From contig JAHPYY010000006.1 of the NCBI GenBank assembly GCA_019058515.1, forward strand, positions 1 to 22,475: DNA of 22,475 nucleotides. Direction: 5' to 3'. The first letter of the stretch is position 1; each line of letters begins with the position of its first letter. Made by a program: the position numbers and the translations under genes. The notes below the pieces were generated by a model that saw nothing but the letters and a program-made list of their open reading frames with translations, had not been told where the DNA came from and searched no databases. Below, piece by piece: positions 1 to 7,127 of the stretch. The DNA comes from Promethearchaeota archaeon. Lineage in GTDB: Archaea > Asgardarchaeota > Lokiarchaeia > Sigynarchaeales > SOKP01.

Positions 1-1
1 A

Positions 2-1819
2 TATCAAAATTTGGTGTTAAACGGAACAGATGACGATTACTACAATATTTCACTAAATGCGGGTGAAACCATTACCATAGACTTGTATTTTGAGCACATC
101 GAGGGTGATTTAGACTTGTATTTAGATGATCCGTGGCATGTAGAGGTAGCTAATAGCATTTCGTATGATGATAACGAATATATTACATATCAAGCAATGA
201 CTTCAGGTAATCATACTATAGTAGTCATATCTTGGACCAACGACTTGTATCAATCCTATTCCTTAGAAATCGACACAGACCAAGACGATAGTTTCGAAGA
301 AAACGACGATTGGTGGGATTATAAAGTTATTAATAACAATACAATATACAACGACCTAATCTGCATAGATTCGGACTTTTATGTGTTCTGGGCTACTGAT
401 GGTTACTTGATAAATATAACCATATGGTTTAATTACGCCGAAGGTGACCTGGACTTGTATTTATGGAACTACACTTCATACGTTGTACTTAGCCAAAGCA
501 CCACCGCAACTAACTATGAAACCATTTTATGGAGTGCAGATTACACGGGATATTACAAATTTGAAGTATACAATTACGAAAATAACCTCAATTATTCGAT
601 GCGAGCCAATGTGTCTTATGTAGACGATCCATATGAAAAATCTCCTGGTCCCAATAATAATTACATAAATTTGGCTAGTCCCCTGATTCCCGTTTACAGC
701 TATTACCCCAATTTAGTATGTATGAACGACGATTATTACAACCTAACGCTGTCGTCAGGAATATGGATAAATATAACTATAGAATTCGACCAAGAACAAG
801 GAGACCTCGATGCTGTATTGTATAATGTATCCAGTTGGGAAGATCCGTTTGAATACGAGGTATTAGTAGTCAGTCGGTCCTTCTCAGACAATGAATATAT
901 ATTTTTTGAGGTATTAACGCCGGGAAATTATTACTTGCGAATTATAGACCAAGAGATGAACTTCAATTACTCGATCTCGATAAGCGTAACTACTTCCGTG
1001 TGGGATGATGATTTTGAAGAGAACGACTGGTTCGATAACGCCACCGAATTATCTGTAGGTCCGCATTACGAAGACTTAAGCGCCTTAGATTGGGATACCT
1101 ATAAAATTGAGGTCAATACCACCCACAAGTTCACATTTACATTAGACTATAATATCTCTCAGGGAAACTTGGATTTGTACTTAATTGACTATAACGAAAC
1201 CGAGGATGTGGGTTATATCCTTGAGGTCAGTTCCGAGACAACGGGTACTGAACAAATAATATACACTCCCCCGTCAGACGGTTGGATCTTCTTGTTGATT
1301 TATTTGGATGGAATTAACATGGGCTACAACTTATCAATTACTGCTGAATATATTCCTCCACCTCCTCCCCCACCCTCACCAACTGATGGAAACGGCGGAG
1401 GTGATGACAATGGGGGTGCTGTGGACGATGGAGAAATGGAAGAGAGTAGCTTAGATGTATCATTTACAGTTAATGCGACAAGGATTAATGAAGGAGAGTA
1501 TGTAAATTTCACTTCAAGTGTAATTAATGGGACTTCCCCATATACTTATAATTGGAATTTTGGTGATGGTACTAGCTCAAACGAAGCAAATCCCATTCAC
1601 CGATTTACCTCTGAAGGGACTTATAATGTTACCTTAACAGTAACTGATGCAGAAGGTCGTACTGCCACCTATTCAAGAATAATTACAGTTTTGCACCCCG
1701 ACGACGAAACGGAACCTCCTCCTGCTATTATTGGATACGATATGTTCGTCCTAATTGGAGCTATACTGTGTTCGACTCTAATTTTAGCAAAATTAAAGCA
1801 CATTTCAGTGAAAAAATAA
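2..1819 (+). CDS. Secreted PPC-repeat/PKD surface protein, C-terminal membrane anchor (5' end outside window)
   Basis: The reading frame is open to the window edge. The first usable codon is a TTG at 11, but the PPC homology is already running there, so the true start lies upstream. Counting from that TTG (602 residues), I see four beta-rich repeats of about 100 residues, each with a GDLDLYL-like core (roughly 1-90, 105-205, 230-330, 340-445). This is the pre-peptidase C-terminal (PPC) pattern. A poly-proline and Gly/Asp-rich linker follows (about 449-479), then one PKD domain (about 480-560, with the WNFGDGT signature). One hydrophobic helix (about 577-595) and a Lys-rich end (KLKHISVKK) finish it, so the bulk faces outward. 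There are very many Asn-X-Ser/Thr sequons (NIS, NGT, NYT, NIT), as expected for an S-layer-associated archaeal glycoprotein. No catalytic domain is visible in the part present; an N-terminal protease or binding domain could lie upstream. Confidence 0.85.
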   Translation, partial: YQNLVLNGTDDDYYNISLNAGETITIDLYFEHIEGDLDLYLDDPWHVEVANSISYDDNEYITYQAMTSGNHTIVVISWTNDLYQSYSLEIDTDQDDSFEENDDWWDYKVINNNTIYNDLICIDSDFYVFWATDGYLINITIWFNYAEGDLDLYLWNYTSYVVLSQSTTATNYETILWSADYTGYYKFEVYNYENNLNYSMRANVSYVDDPYEKSPGPNNNYINLASPLIPVYSYYPNLVCMNDDYYNLTLSSGIWINITIEFDQEQGDLDAVLYNVSSWEDPFEYEVLVVSRSFSDNEYIFFEVLTPGNYYLRIIDQEMNFNYSISISVTTSVWDDDFEENDWFDNATELSVGPHYEDLSALDWDTYKIEVNTTHKFTFTLDYNISQGNLDLYLIDYNETEDVGYILEVSSETTGTEQIIYTPPSDGWIFLLIYLDGINMGYNLSITAEYIPPPPPPPSPTDGNGGGDDNGGAVDDGEMEESSLDVSFTVNATRINEGEYVNFTSSVINGTSPYTYNWNFGDGTSSNEANPIHRFTSEGTYNVTLTVTDAEGRTATYSRIITVLHPDDETEPPPAIIGYDMFVLIGAILCSTLILAKLKHISVKK

Positions 1820-1827
1820 ACGATACG

Positions 1828-2223
1828 TTAATGCTTGCGTTTCTTTTCTTTTTTTATGCTTTTTAAAACGCTCAACTCCTGTTTGGCTTTTTCCAACTCG
1901 ACTTTTTGATCGTTAACTCCAGTTATACTTGGTAAACTTGCTCGATACTCGGGTACATTAAACAGTGAACGCCTACTCGCAGTGACGCTCCCTTTCGCTC
2001 TCGCTAGAGCCTTTTCTTCAACCGATCTTATCTAAGCCCTTAAGTCCTTTATCTTTTTCTTTAATTGCTTTATTCTCGATTTTCGCTCATCATCGCTCAA
2101 ATTATAAAGATCTCTCAAATTTTCCAAATTTCATGCCCTCCTTGCAACATCGCTCTGTGATAAACAAGACCGCCTACAAATAAAAAGTTATGCGACACTT
2201 TGGATCCTAAACCTTCCGGGATT
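1828..2223 (-). pseudogene. Decayed gene of unknown function with in-frame stops and a frame switch
   Basis: Reading the minus strand, the stretch from about 2223 to 2118 gives a coherent peptide (PEGLGSKVSHNFLFVGGLVY, then HRAMLQGGHE) that hits a TGA at 2115-2117. A second frame then carries on through DLYNLSDDERKSRIKQLKKK, a TAG at 2032-2034, and a further 67 codons ending SIKKEKKRKH and TAA at 1828-1830. A further TGA in that second frame is at 2131-2133. The amino-acid composition is protein-like on both sides of each break: a charged, coiled-coil-like C-terminus and a hydrophobic N-terminal piece. I read it as one gene broken by at least one frameshift and one nonsense codon. I do not recognise the family. 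The base composition, rich in CGCTC words, differs from the very AT-rich surroundings. Confidence 0.45.
1841..1865 (+). terminator. T-rich tract after the surface-protein gene
   Basis: A run of mostly T residues begins about 20 nt after the stop codon of the surface-protein gene, in a region of convergent transcription. Archaeal RNA polymerase terminates at such U-rich tracts. The tract also encodes the Lys-rich C-terminus of the decayed gene on the other strand, so its composition may simply reflect that. Confidence 0.3.
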
Positions 2224-2234
2224 TTTAAAAAAGC

Positions 2235-2417
2235 TTATTGAACTGCTTCCATATCTTTTATTCTCAATTTTATATAATCAAAATAGCTAAGTCCTTTCAT
2301 TTCTGCTTCTTTAGCAATAATTTTCCTTGCAATGTGAATTTGCTGTAAAGCAAAATCGTTTGGAAATTCTCTCTCAATTTCTTTTCTAATTTTTTCTAGT
2401 TCTTCTTTTTCTAGCAT
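2235..2417 (-). CDS. Small acidic/basic helical protein, putative antitoxin of the adjacent PIN gene
   Basis: A 60-residue protein, almost entirely predicted helix, rich in Glu, Lys and Ile (IRKEIEREFPNDFALQQIHI, then ARKIIAKEAEMKGLSYFDYI). It begins 16 nt after the stop of the upstream PIN-domain gene on the same strand, so the two should be co-transcribed. Small helical partners of this size next to PIN genes usually act as antitoxins, binding the toxin and often the promoter. Here the order is toxin first, antitoxin second, which is less common than vapB-vapC. No SpoVT-AbrB, ribbon-helix-helix or Phd fold is obvious, so the antitoxin role rests on context and size. Confidence 0.55.
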   Translation of the reverse strand: MLEKEELEKIRKEIEREFPNDFALQQIHIARKIIAKEAEMKGLSYFDYIKLRIKDMEAVQ

Positions 2418-2433
2418 TAAATATCAGTGTCTA

Positions 2434-2859
2434 TCATAATAATTCAGCAGGAGTTAATATTTCTATTTGTCTTAAATTCTTTAAACTGCAGATCATTCTA
2501 ATAATATCTTCTGTTTTTTTTCTAACTATATGCCTAAAATTCCAACTTAGAAGAAAATCCATATCATTTGTTATCGCTAGAGCAATATGATAAGCATCTT
2601 CAGAATACGATGCATTTATCGCCCCTTTTTGGATTATTTCTATTACTAATTCTTCAAGATCATCAGATATAGAAAGAACTGTAAAATTATTTACACTCTC
2701 TTTCATTAATCTTCTAAGATTATTATCAGGTGTTTTTTCAATTTCTAATAAAGTAATGTTTGAGATGTAATTTTCAAATCTATCTTTTGTTTCAAAAAAG
2801 AATTCTATAAGAGATTTCCGTTCAGGATTTACAGCAAAACCATTATAGTCAAATATCCT
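2434..2859 (-). CDS. PIN-domain (VapC-like) ribonuclease, no normal start codon; possibly a pseudogene
   Basis: PIN toxins are Mg2+-dependent RNases with three or four acidic residues. The C-terminal half is clear: EDAYHIALAITNDMDFLLSW then NFRHIV is the common D-x-x-HIA ... D-[FY]-L-L-[ST]-W-N pattern, and the protein ends ILTPAELL. The first ATG (2706) would give only 90 residues and leave out half the domain. The frame stays open upstream and reads FDYNGFAVNPERKSLIEFF, with ITLLEIEKTPDNNLRRL further on, which resembles a PIN N-terminus including a D-x-N motif (Asp codon 2848-2850). No ATG, GTG or TTG exists in that part, and it overlaps the last codons of the permease gene (ends 2829). The start may have been lost when this gene became fused to the permease end, or an unusual start may be used. 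About 142 codons in all, normal for VapC. Confidence 0.6.
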   Translation of the reverse strand, partial: RIFDYNGFAVNPERKSLIEFFFETKDRFENYISNITLLEIEKTPDNNLRRLMKESVNNFTVLSISDDLEELVIEIIQKGAINASYSEDAYHIALAITNDMDFLLSWNFRHIVRKKTEDIIRMICSLKNLRQIEILTPAELL

Positions 2860-4163
2860 ATACCAATTAATACGTGTATAATCGCAAATAATGCGCCTAT
2901 TTTGAACAAGCGTCTGTAATTCAAGTCCGTTACTTCGTTATCCTTGCTTATTTGAAGCGTCATCATATCAGCGGCGCTACCTTGTGGTAGAAAATTTCCG
3001 CCTAAATTTACCCCTAAAATAAACGCAACAGCTAATGGTCCCCTGTTAAATTCTGGTAATCCGATAAGAATACCAAGAATCGGAATAAATATAACCGTAA
3101 CTGGCATATTATCCAATAGTCCGCTAGCTAAAGAGGTAACGATTAAAATGAGTATAGATAAGGCTAATTCATTATCTCCGGAGTAGTTTTCTAATATTTC
3201 CTCAAAAAACGCGATAGTTCCGTTTACTTCCATTAATCCAACGAAAACAAACAAGCATATAAAGAAGAAAATGAGCCTATAATCTGCTTTTTTTACATAC
3301 TGGGAAATAGAGATTCTAATTTTACCATCCTCACGTTTGATAGGATTTACAATTACAAAAATCAACATTCCTAGTATTCCAGCAAGATATATTTCAGGGA
3401 TAAATATCAATAATAAGATAAACGCTGCTAAAGCCGCTATGTTTCTGTAAAAAACCTTGTTTTCGACGGCTTTATCCTCTAAAAGTGAAAGTTCTGATTC
3501 TTCGAGTTCTGGACCACATCTTTCTTGTTTACACCTGACGATATCTTTCCTTAATATTAGCTTATCCAATATGACTAGCGTGACGATCAATGCGATTACA
3601 AAGTATAATCCGAAATTTATAATAAACCAAATGAAGTCTAAGTCAAATTCGCTTGCAATCAAAATATTTTGAGCGGATCCAAACGGTGTAAGAGTAGCAG
3701 CCAAATTTATACATACGGTCATTCCCAGCAAGTAAGCAGCCGGAGAAATCCTTAATCTACGACACGCAAAAATAATGATTGGACCGAATATCATCGCAAT
3801 GGATAAATCTTCTACTATGGATGCCATTAAGGTTGAGACGATGCAAATGACATAAAACATGGTACGAGGCTTGTTTTGGTACCGGTCAACGATCCGTTTT
3901 GCAATTTCTTCAAAAATTCTTTCTTCTTTTAGAATTTCAACGATAATAAACATTGCAAGCAGAAAAAACACCACGTTCCACTCGATAGAATTAATATAAA
4001 ATTGCAATTCTCTAGCTTCTGGAGTGAATATGGCTGTGACGATCGCCGCGATCGTAATTAATAGGATTGAATAGAAAATGTAGTCTTGTTCTTCAAAAAA
4101 TAATACAATCACTATCCCTATAAAACATCCAATAACTACGATTTGGAGGAACAAATTAGACAT
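2829..4163 (-). CDS. Ion-transporter superfamily permease (ArsB/NhaD/SLC13-like)
   Basis: A 444-residue polytopic membrane protein with about 11-12 hydrophobic helices. The two re-entrant hairpin signatures of the ion transporter (IT) superfamily are present: NLAATLTPFGSAQN at about residues 153-166 and NLGGNFLPQGSAAD at about 386-399, related by the internal duplication of this fold. DNMPVTVIFIPIL precedes the second. Families with this architecture move sodium or protons against organic anions, arsenite or hydroxide. The sequence alone does not choose between Na+/H+ exchange (NhaD), ArsB-type export and dicarboxylate transport; the short central cytosolic loop (RCKQERCGPELEESELSLLE) and length are closest to the ArsB/NhaD type. 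The start is the ATG at 4163, with an A/T-rich promoter region upstream. Its stop codon lies inside the open frame of the following PIN gene. Confidence 0.8.
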   Translation of the reverse strand: MSNLFLQIVVIGCFIGIVIVLFFEEQDYIFYSILLITIAAIVTAIFTPEARELQFYINSIEWNVVFFLLAMFIIVEILKEERIFEEIAKRIVDRYQNKPRTMFYVICIVSTLMASIVEDLSIAMIFGPIIIFACRRLRISPAAYLLGMTVCINLAATLTPFGSAQNILIASEFDLDFIWFIINFGLYFVIALIVTLVILDKLILRKDIVRCKQERCGPELEESELSLLEDKAVENKVFYRNIAALAAFILLLIFIPEIYLAGILGMLIFVIVNPIKREDGKIRISISQYVKKADYRLIFFFICLFVFVGLMEVNGTIAFFEEILENYSGDNELALSILILIVTSLASGLLDNMPVTVIFIPILGILIGLPEFNRGPLAVAFILGVNLGGNFLPQGSAADMMTLQISKDNEVTDLNYRRLFKIGALFAIIHVLIGIGYLTIMVLL

Positions 4164-4389
4164 CCTATTTCTTTTAAGATTGTTTTGATTTTAAAATTTT
4201 GTACATAGTATTTCATAAATAAAAAATGATTAGGGTTTAAAATAAGGAGAATAGCGATACTCGAACAACTCATAGAGAAAATAAACCAAAACCAAATTTT
4301 TATAATACTTTAAAAAAAACTAGTAATTAAGATTAAGAAAGAGAAATTCTTGAATAATTAGTGTCATTTATTAAATTGAAGTGTTTAGT

Positions 4390-4677
4390 ATGAGTCTTTC
4401 TGAGAATATACGTAAAGAAATCATTGAAATCCTCAAAAAACATGGAGCGAAAAAGATATCGATATTTGGTTCTTATATAAGAGGAGATGCTACTTCCAAA
4501 AGCGATCTTGACATAATCGTGGAATTTGAAGAACCTAAGGGTTTAATATCGTTTGTTGGAATTGAAAACGAATTATCAGATACATTAGGTATTAAAGTAG
4601 ATTTATTAACCGAAAGAGCGATTAGTCCATATCTTATAGATAGAATTCTTAAGGAAGCCGTTGTGATTTACGAATGA
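4390..4677 (+). CDS. MNT-type minimal nucleotidyltransferase (MntA antitoxin-like), no HEPN partner
   Basis: A 95-residue protein of the minimal nucleotidyltransferase family. The signature GSYIRGDATSKSDLDIIVEF (G-S-x9-11-[ST]-D-x-D) carries the two metal-binding Asp residues (in SDLDI); the third acidic position is DLL in IKVDLLTE. Such proteins normally pair with a HEPN RNase: MntA adds AMP to HepT and silences it. No HEPN ORF follows. After the stop at 4677 there are only 53 nt before a convergent gene; an out-of-frame peptide (NDLEDQMVRMF) there could be what is left of one. I chose the ATG at 4390 rather than an in-frame GTG at 4381. This is the only plus-strand gene between 1.8 and 7.1 kb. 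Confidence 0.8.
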   Translation: MSLSENIRKEIIEILKKHGAKKISIFGSYIRGDATSKSDLDIIVEFEEPKGLISFVGIENELSDTLGIKVDLLTERAISPYLIDRILKEAVVIYE

Positions 4678-4730
4678 TTTAGAAGACCAAATGGTAAGAA
4701 TGTTTGTGTTAAATAGTTCCAAAACTTCTT

Positions 4731-5804
4731 TTAGGTTTGCCCTATCTGATCTATAACTTGTCGTTGAATTTCATATAACTCATCCAATCCAACATCTTGA
4801 TATTCCTCAAGATTCAATTCAATTAACCATTTTAAACCGAATTCTAATAAATTATCAGCTAAATCTACAAGTTTATTTTGCTGTAATATCTTGTAAAAAC
4901 GAGTCATTTCGATAATAGGATTTTTGAATTGTATGAAATAATTGTCAGCAAGTGATTCTAATATCGAATCGTAATCATCGTAGTACCCCCATTTTGTCTC
5001 GCAAAAGTCTCTCTCGTATTCTAAACTAAAATAAAAATTTAGGTCAAAATCTATGAGGGTTTCAGAAATGCCAATCGAATTTAATTCGCTCTTTAATTGT
5101 CTCCCTAAGTTAATATAGGATTGAGTCCAATTGTGTAAAACGGGTGCAAACAAGTTGGGATCGTTTAAAAACTCCAATAATTCAAGCGGAGTAAACCAAG
5201 TTTGTGAAGGTACTTTGCTTAACGATTCGAATTTATCTGTTTTTGGTTTGTCAAATGACACTATATCGTCAAATTGGGACACCCAGAACCAAAAAGGGTA
5301 GTTTGGTTCGAGCAAATTAACGAGGAGATTAGGTGAAAAACGATTCCAAAGCTCAAGGAATTTCCTCTTTAATTCTTCGACCGATAATGTAGAGATCCAA
5401 GTTTGAACTGACATAGACTTATGCTTAAACTCCTTAGATATAATTATGTGGTCTTCTTTTTGCTTAAAGCCTTCCTTAAGAGTCGGAAATTCCGATGGGG
5501 ATAAATTTTTAAATGCTTCTGGATAATATAAATACTGTAAGCACACTGCCACACAGTGCTTGCAACTAAACCCTATTGGACATGTACAATTTCCCGTAAT
5601 TGTGTTATTGTTATGCATAGCTATCTGCACAAGATAATAAGATTTGCAGTTCCCTCTTACCTTTGCTTTAATGTAATTATCTATAATCCATCCTTGTTTA
5701 ACCATCCCCTTTTTTTGATAATCCTTTCCGCGCTCGAGATAAATAGAGTTAGTCATATTTATAATCATTTGATGAGTAATCACGGGATAAACTTTCTCAC
5801 TCAT
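4731..5804 (-). CDS. SWIM zinc-finger protein
   Basis: A 357-residue protein whose N-terminal quarter holds a SWIM zinc finger: C73-x-C75-x5-C81-x-H83 (CTCPIGFSCKH), preceded by the usual beta-strands around YLVQIAMHNNNTITGNC. SWIM domains bind DNA or protein and occur in SWI2/SNF2-associated proteins, MuDR-type transposases and stand-alone prokaryotic proteins. The rest (about 100-357) is mostly helical, rich in Leu, Asp, Trp and Phe, with no helicase or nuclease motif I can recognise. Prokaryotic SWIM proteins often sit beside SNF2 helicases, but none is in this window. The gene is monocistronic: a convergent MNT gene ends 53 nt downstream and a 165-nt gap lies upstream. ATG start at 5804, with no good ribosome-binding site (TTTTTGACAC precedes it). 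Confidence 0.75.
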   Translation of the reverse strand: MSEKVYPVITHQMIINMTNSIYLERGKDYQKKGMVKQGWIIDNYIKAKVRGNCKSYYLVQIAMHNNNTITGNCTCPIGFSCKHCVAVCLQYLYYPEAFKNLSPSEFPTLKEGFKQKEDHIIISKEFKHKSMSVQTWISTLSVEELKRKFLELWNRFSPNLLVNLLEPNYPFWFWVSQFDDIVSFDKPKTDKFESLSKVPSQTWFTPLELLEFLNDPNLFAPVLHNWTQSYINLGRQLKSELNSIGISETLIDFDLNFYFSLEYERDFCETKWGYYDDYDSILESLADNYFIQFKNPIIEMTRFYKILQQNKLVDLADNLLEFGLKWLIELNLEEYQDVGLDELYEIQRQVIDQIGQT

Positions 5805-5969
5805 GTGTCAAAAATCATAACTCTAAAAGATTAAAATTATTGTTAGATGATTAATAATTCAGATTTTTTAAAGCTTAAAAGTCAAACTACTAAATACCTT
5901 AGATTGAGATACTTGCTAAGCTAGATTAATATCGCCCATGAGTTTCATTTCGATTATTTCCATGAATTT

Positions 5970-6424
5970 TTACATAGTATTTTTAAATTTCTCAGGGAGT
6001 ATGGGGAGACATTTAATTTCAGGTAAATTTTCATAATGCCTATCAAATGTATAGATCTCTTTAATTTTTTTTTCCTTCATCAATAGATACGCAGTTATAT
6101 CGTTAGAATCCATATTATAATCTGAGATTTTATTAACTGCATTAATATACATTAATTTTGATATTTCAACAGTTTCTAATGATTTATTTGAAATTAATCC
6201 CATAATAAATGCTTGTAAATCTCTCCAGGACATTACATTTTTTAAGAGATTAACCACCTCAGATAACTGAATTAAGGAAATACAAAAATTATTTTTTTCT
6301 TCATTTATTTTTTGAACTATTTTTTTAGCTTCTTGTTTACACCATTTTATTTTTTCTGATGAATTTTTCCTTTTTTTGGTTTGAAAAATGCATAAATAAA
6401 GATATTGGCATCTAAATAAATCAT
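5970..6424 (-). pseudogene. vapC: VapC PIN-domain toxin with a single-base frameshift in an A7 run
   Basis: The gene starts at the ATG at 6424, 6 nt after the vapB stop, and reads MIYLDANIFIYAFFKPKK, a textbook PIN N-terminus with the first catalytic Asp at residue 5. It then meets a stop. Shifting frame at the run of seven A (T7 at 6371-6377 on the plus strand) restores a continuous PIN domain: NSSEKIKWCKQEAKKIVQK, ISLIQLSEVVNLL, DYNMDSNDITAYLLMK and IYTFDRHYENLPEIKCLP, ending at 5970. Adding one A would give 151 residues with all expected acidic positions: D5, the E of QLSE, the D of SNDITA and the D of FDRHYE. VapC toxins cleave tRNA or rRNA and are held by VapB. The break may be a real inactivating deletion, phase variation or slippage at the homopolymer, or a sequencing error. 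Confidence 0.8.
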
Positions 6425-6430
6425 TATTTC

Positions 6431-6682
6431 CTACCTATACTTTTTATTGAAAACGTGATTTTCAAAATCAGACCAATTTTCAAGTTTATCAACAAGATCA
6501 TCATCATATTCTAAAGAATCAAAGAATTGAGTCAAATCAATTTTTTTCTTTGGTATAATTTTTAGAATTCCTTTTTCTTCCATAATGATAACCTCATCTC
6601 CGTCTTTAAGCTCGTTTTCTCTCCAATCTCTGGGTAAAACAATTCTACCTTGAGAATCAACCTTTCTAATTTCAGTATTCAT
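6431..6682 (-). CDS. vapB: VapB antitoxin, SpoVT-AbrB DNA-binding domain
   Basis: An 83-residue protein. Residues 1-48 form a swapped-hairpin AbrB domain: IRKVDSQGRIVLPRDWRE, then LKDGDEVIIMEEKGILKIIP. The C-terminal acidic tail (EYDDDLVDKLENWSDFENHV) is the part that wraps the PIN toxin in VapBC complexes. It is followed after 6 nt by the vapC frame, the normal antitoxin-toxin order, so both are translated from one message. A 12-bp inverted repeat 48-85 nt upstream of its ATG is a likely autoregulatory operator. The antitoxin frame itself is intact although the toxin frame is broken. Confidence 0.85.
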   Translation of the reverse strand: MNTEIRKVDSQGRIVLPRDWRENELKDGDEVIIMEEKGILKIIPKKKIDLTQFFDSLEYDDDLVDKLENWSDFENHVFNKKYR

Positions 6683-6729
6683 TCATATCTCACATTTGTA
6701 TTAAATCTTATTTTCCCAAAATAATTTAG

Positions 6730-6767
6730 AAATACCAAAATTTAAAGTTATTGGGATTTTGGTATTT
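6730..6767 (-). promoter_or_regulatory. Inverted repeat around a TATA-like element, putative vapBC operator
   Basis: The arms AAATACCAAAAT (6730-6741) and ATTTTGGTATTT (6756-6767) are perfect 12-nt inverted repeats separated by 14 nt. The A/T-rich stretch at the inner edge of the left arm (CTTTAAATTTT on the minus strand, about 6737-6747) could be the TATA box of the vapBC promoter, 55-65 nt upstream of the vapB start. AbrB-type antitoxins bind palindromes as dimers, so this is a good candidate autoregulatory site. The palindrome is directly visible; the binding role is inferred. Confidence 0.5.
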
Positions 6768-7065
6768 TACTCCATTTATATTTATAATTGTCTGTGCCGA
6801 AAATGAGTGGCCAATATTCCTCCTTTTAATTATCTTCGTGAGTTTCTTCTTTCTTTTTTTTATAAGTCCAGCTTATCAAACTCAAAGGGAGTGAAAAACC
6901 TCAAAAAATACCCATAATTATTTATTTTTGGATACTTCATATACTCAAAATACAATTTATAATTGCTTGACTGTTTTTAATCCATCAAACACAATAAATA
7001 CTCTACTTACATCTCATCATATTATTGCCTTAAAGACTGTGGAATGACTTTGTTTTAACACTCTT
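6768..7065. other. AT-rich intergenic region between divergent vapBC and the RNase J-like gene
   Basis: This stretch holds no gene I can defend. One minus-strand frame of about 35 codons ends at 6860 and reads MKYPKINNYGYFLRFFTPFE then FDKLDL at its end; it may be a remnant of a coding sequence but has no known motif. No tRNA-like fold, CRISPR repeat or clear terminator was seen. Confidence 0.4.
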
Positions 7066-7120
7066 TAATAAATATATTTTTTATAACAGTTAATACATTA
7101 GTAGATATATATTAAGAAGG
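7066..7120 (+). promoter_or_regulatory. TATA box and ribosome-binding site of the RNase J-like gene
   Basis: An A/T-only stretch, TTAATAAATATATTTTTTA at 7066-7084, is placed as an archaeal TATA box would be for transcription starting near 7105. GAAGG at 7116-7120 is a good ribosome-binding site, 7 nt before the ATG at 7128, and supports that start. Confidence 0.5.
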
Positions 7121-7127
7121 TAACGAG

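Noticed and set aside
1324..1512. Minus-strand frame opposite the proline-rich linker of the surface protein
   Set aside because: It is the antisense of the poly-proline and Gly/Asp repeat; it gives low-complexity Ser/Pro/Gly text and has no ribosome-binding site.
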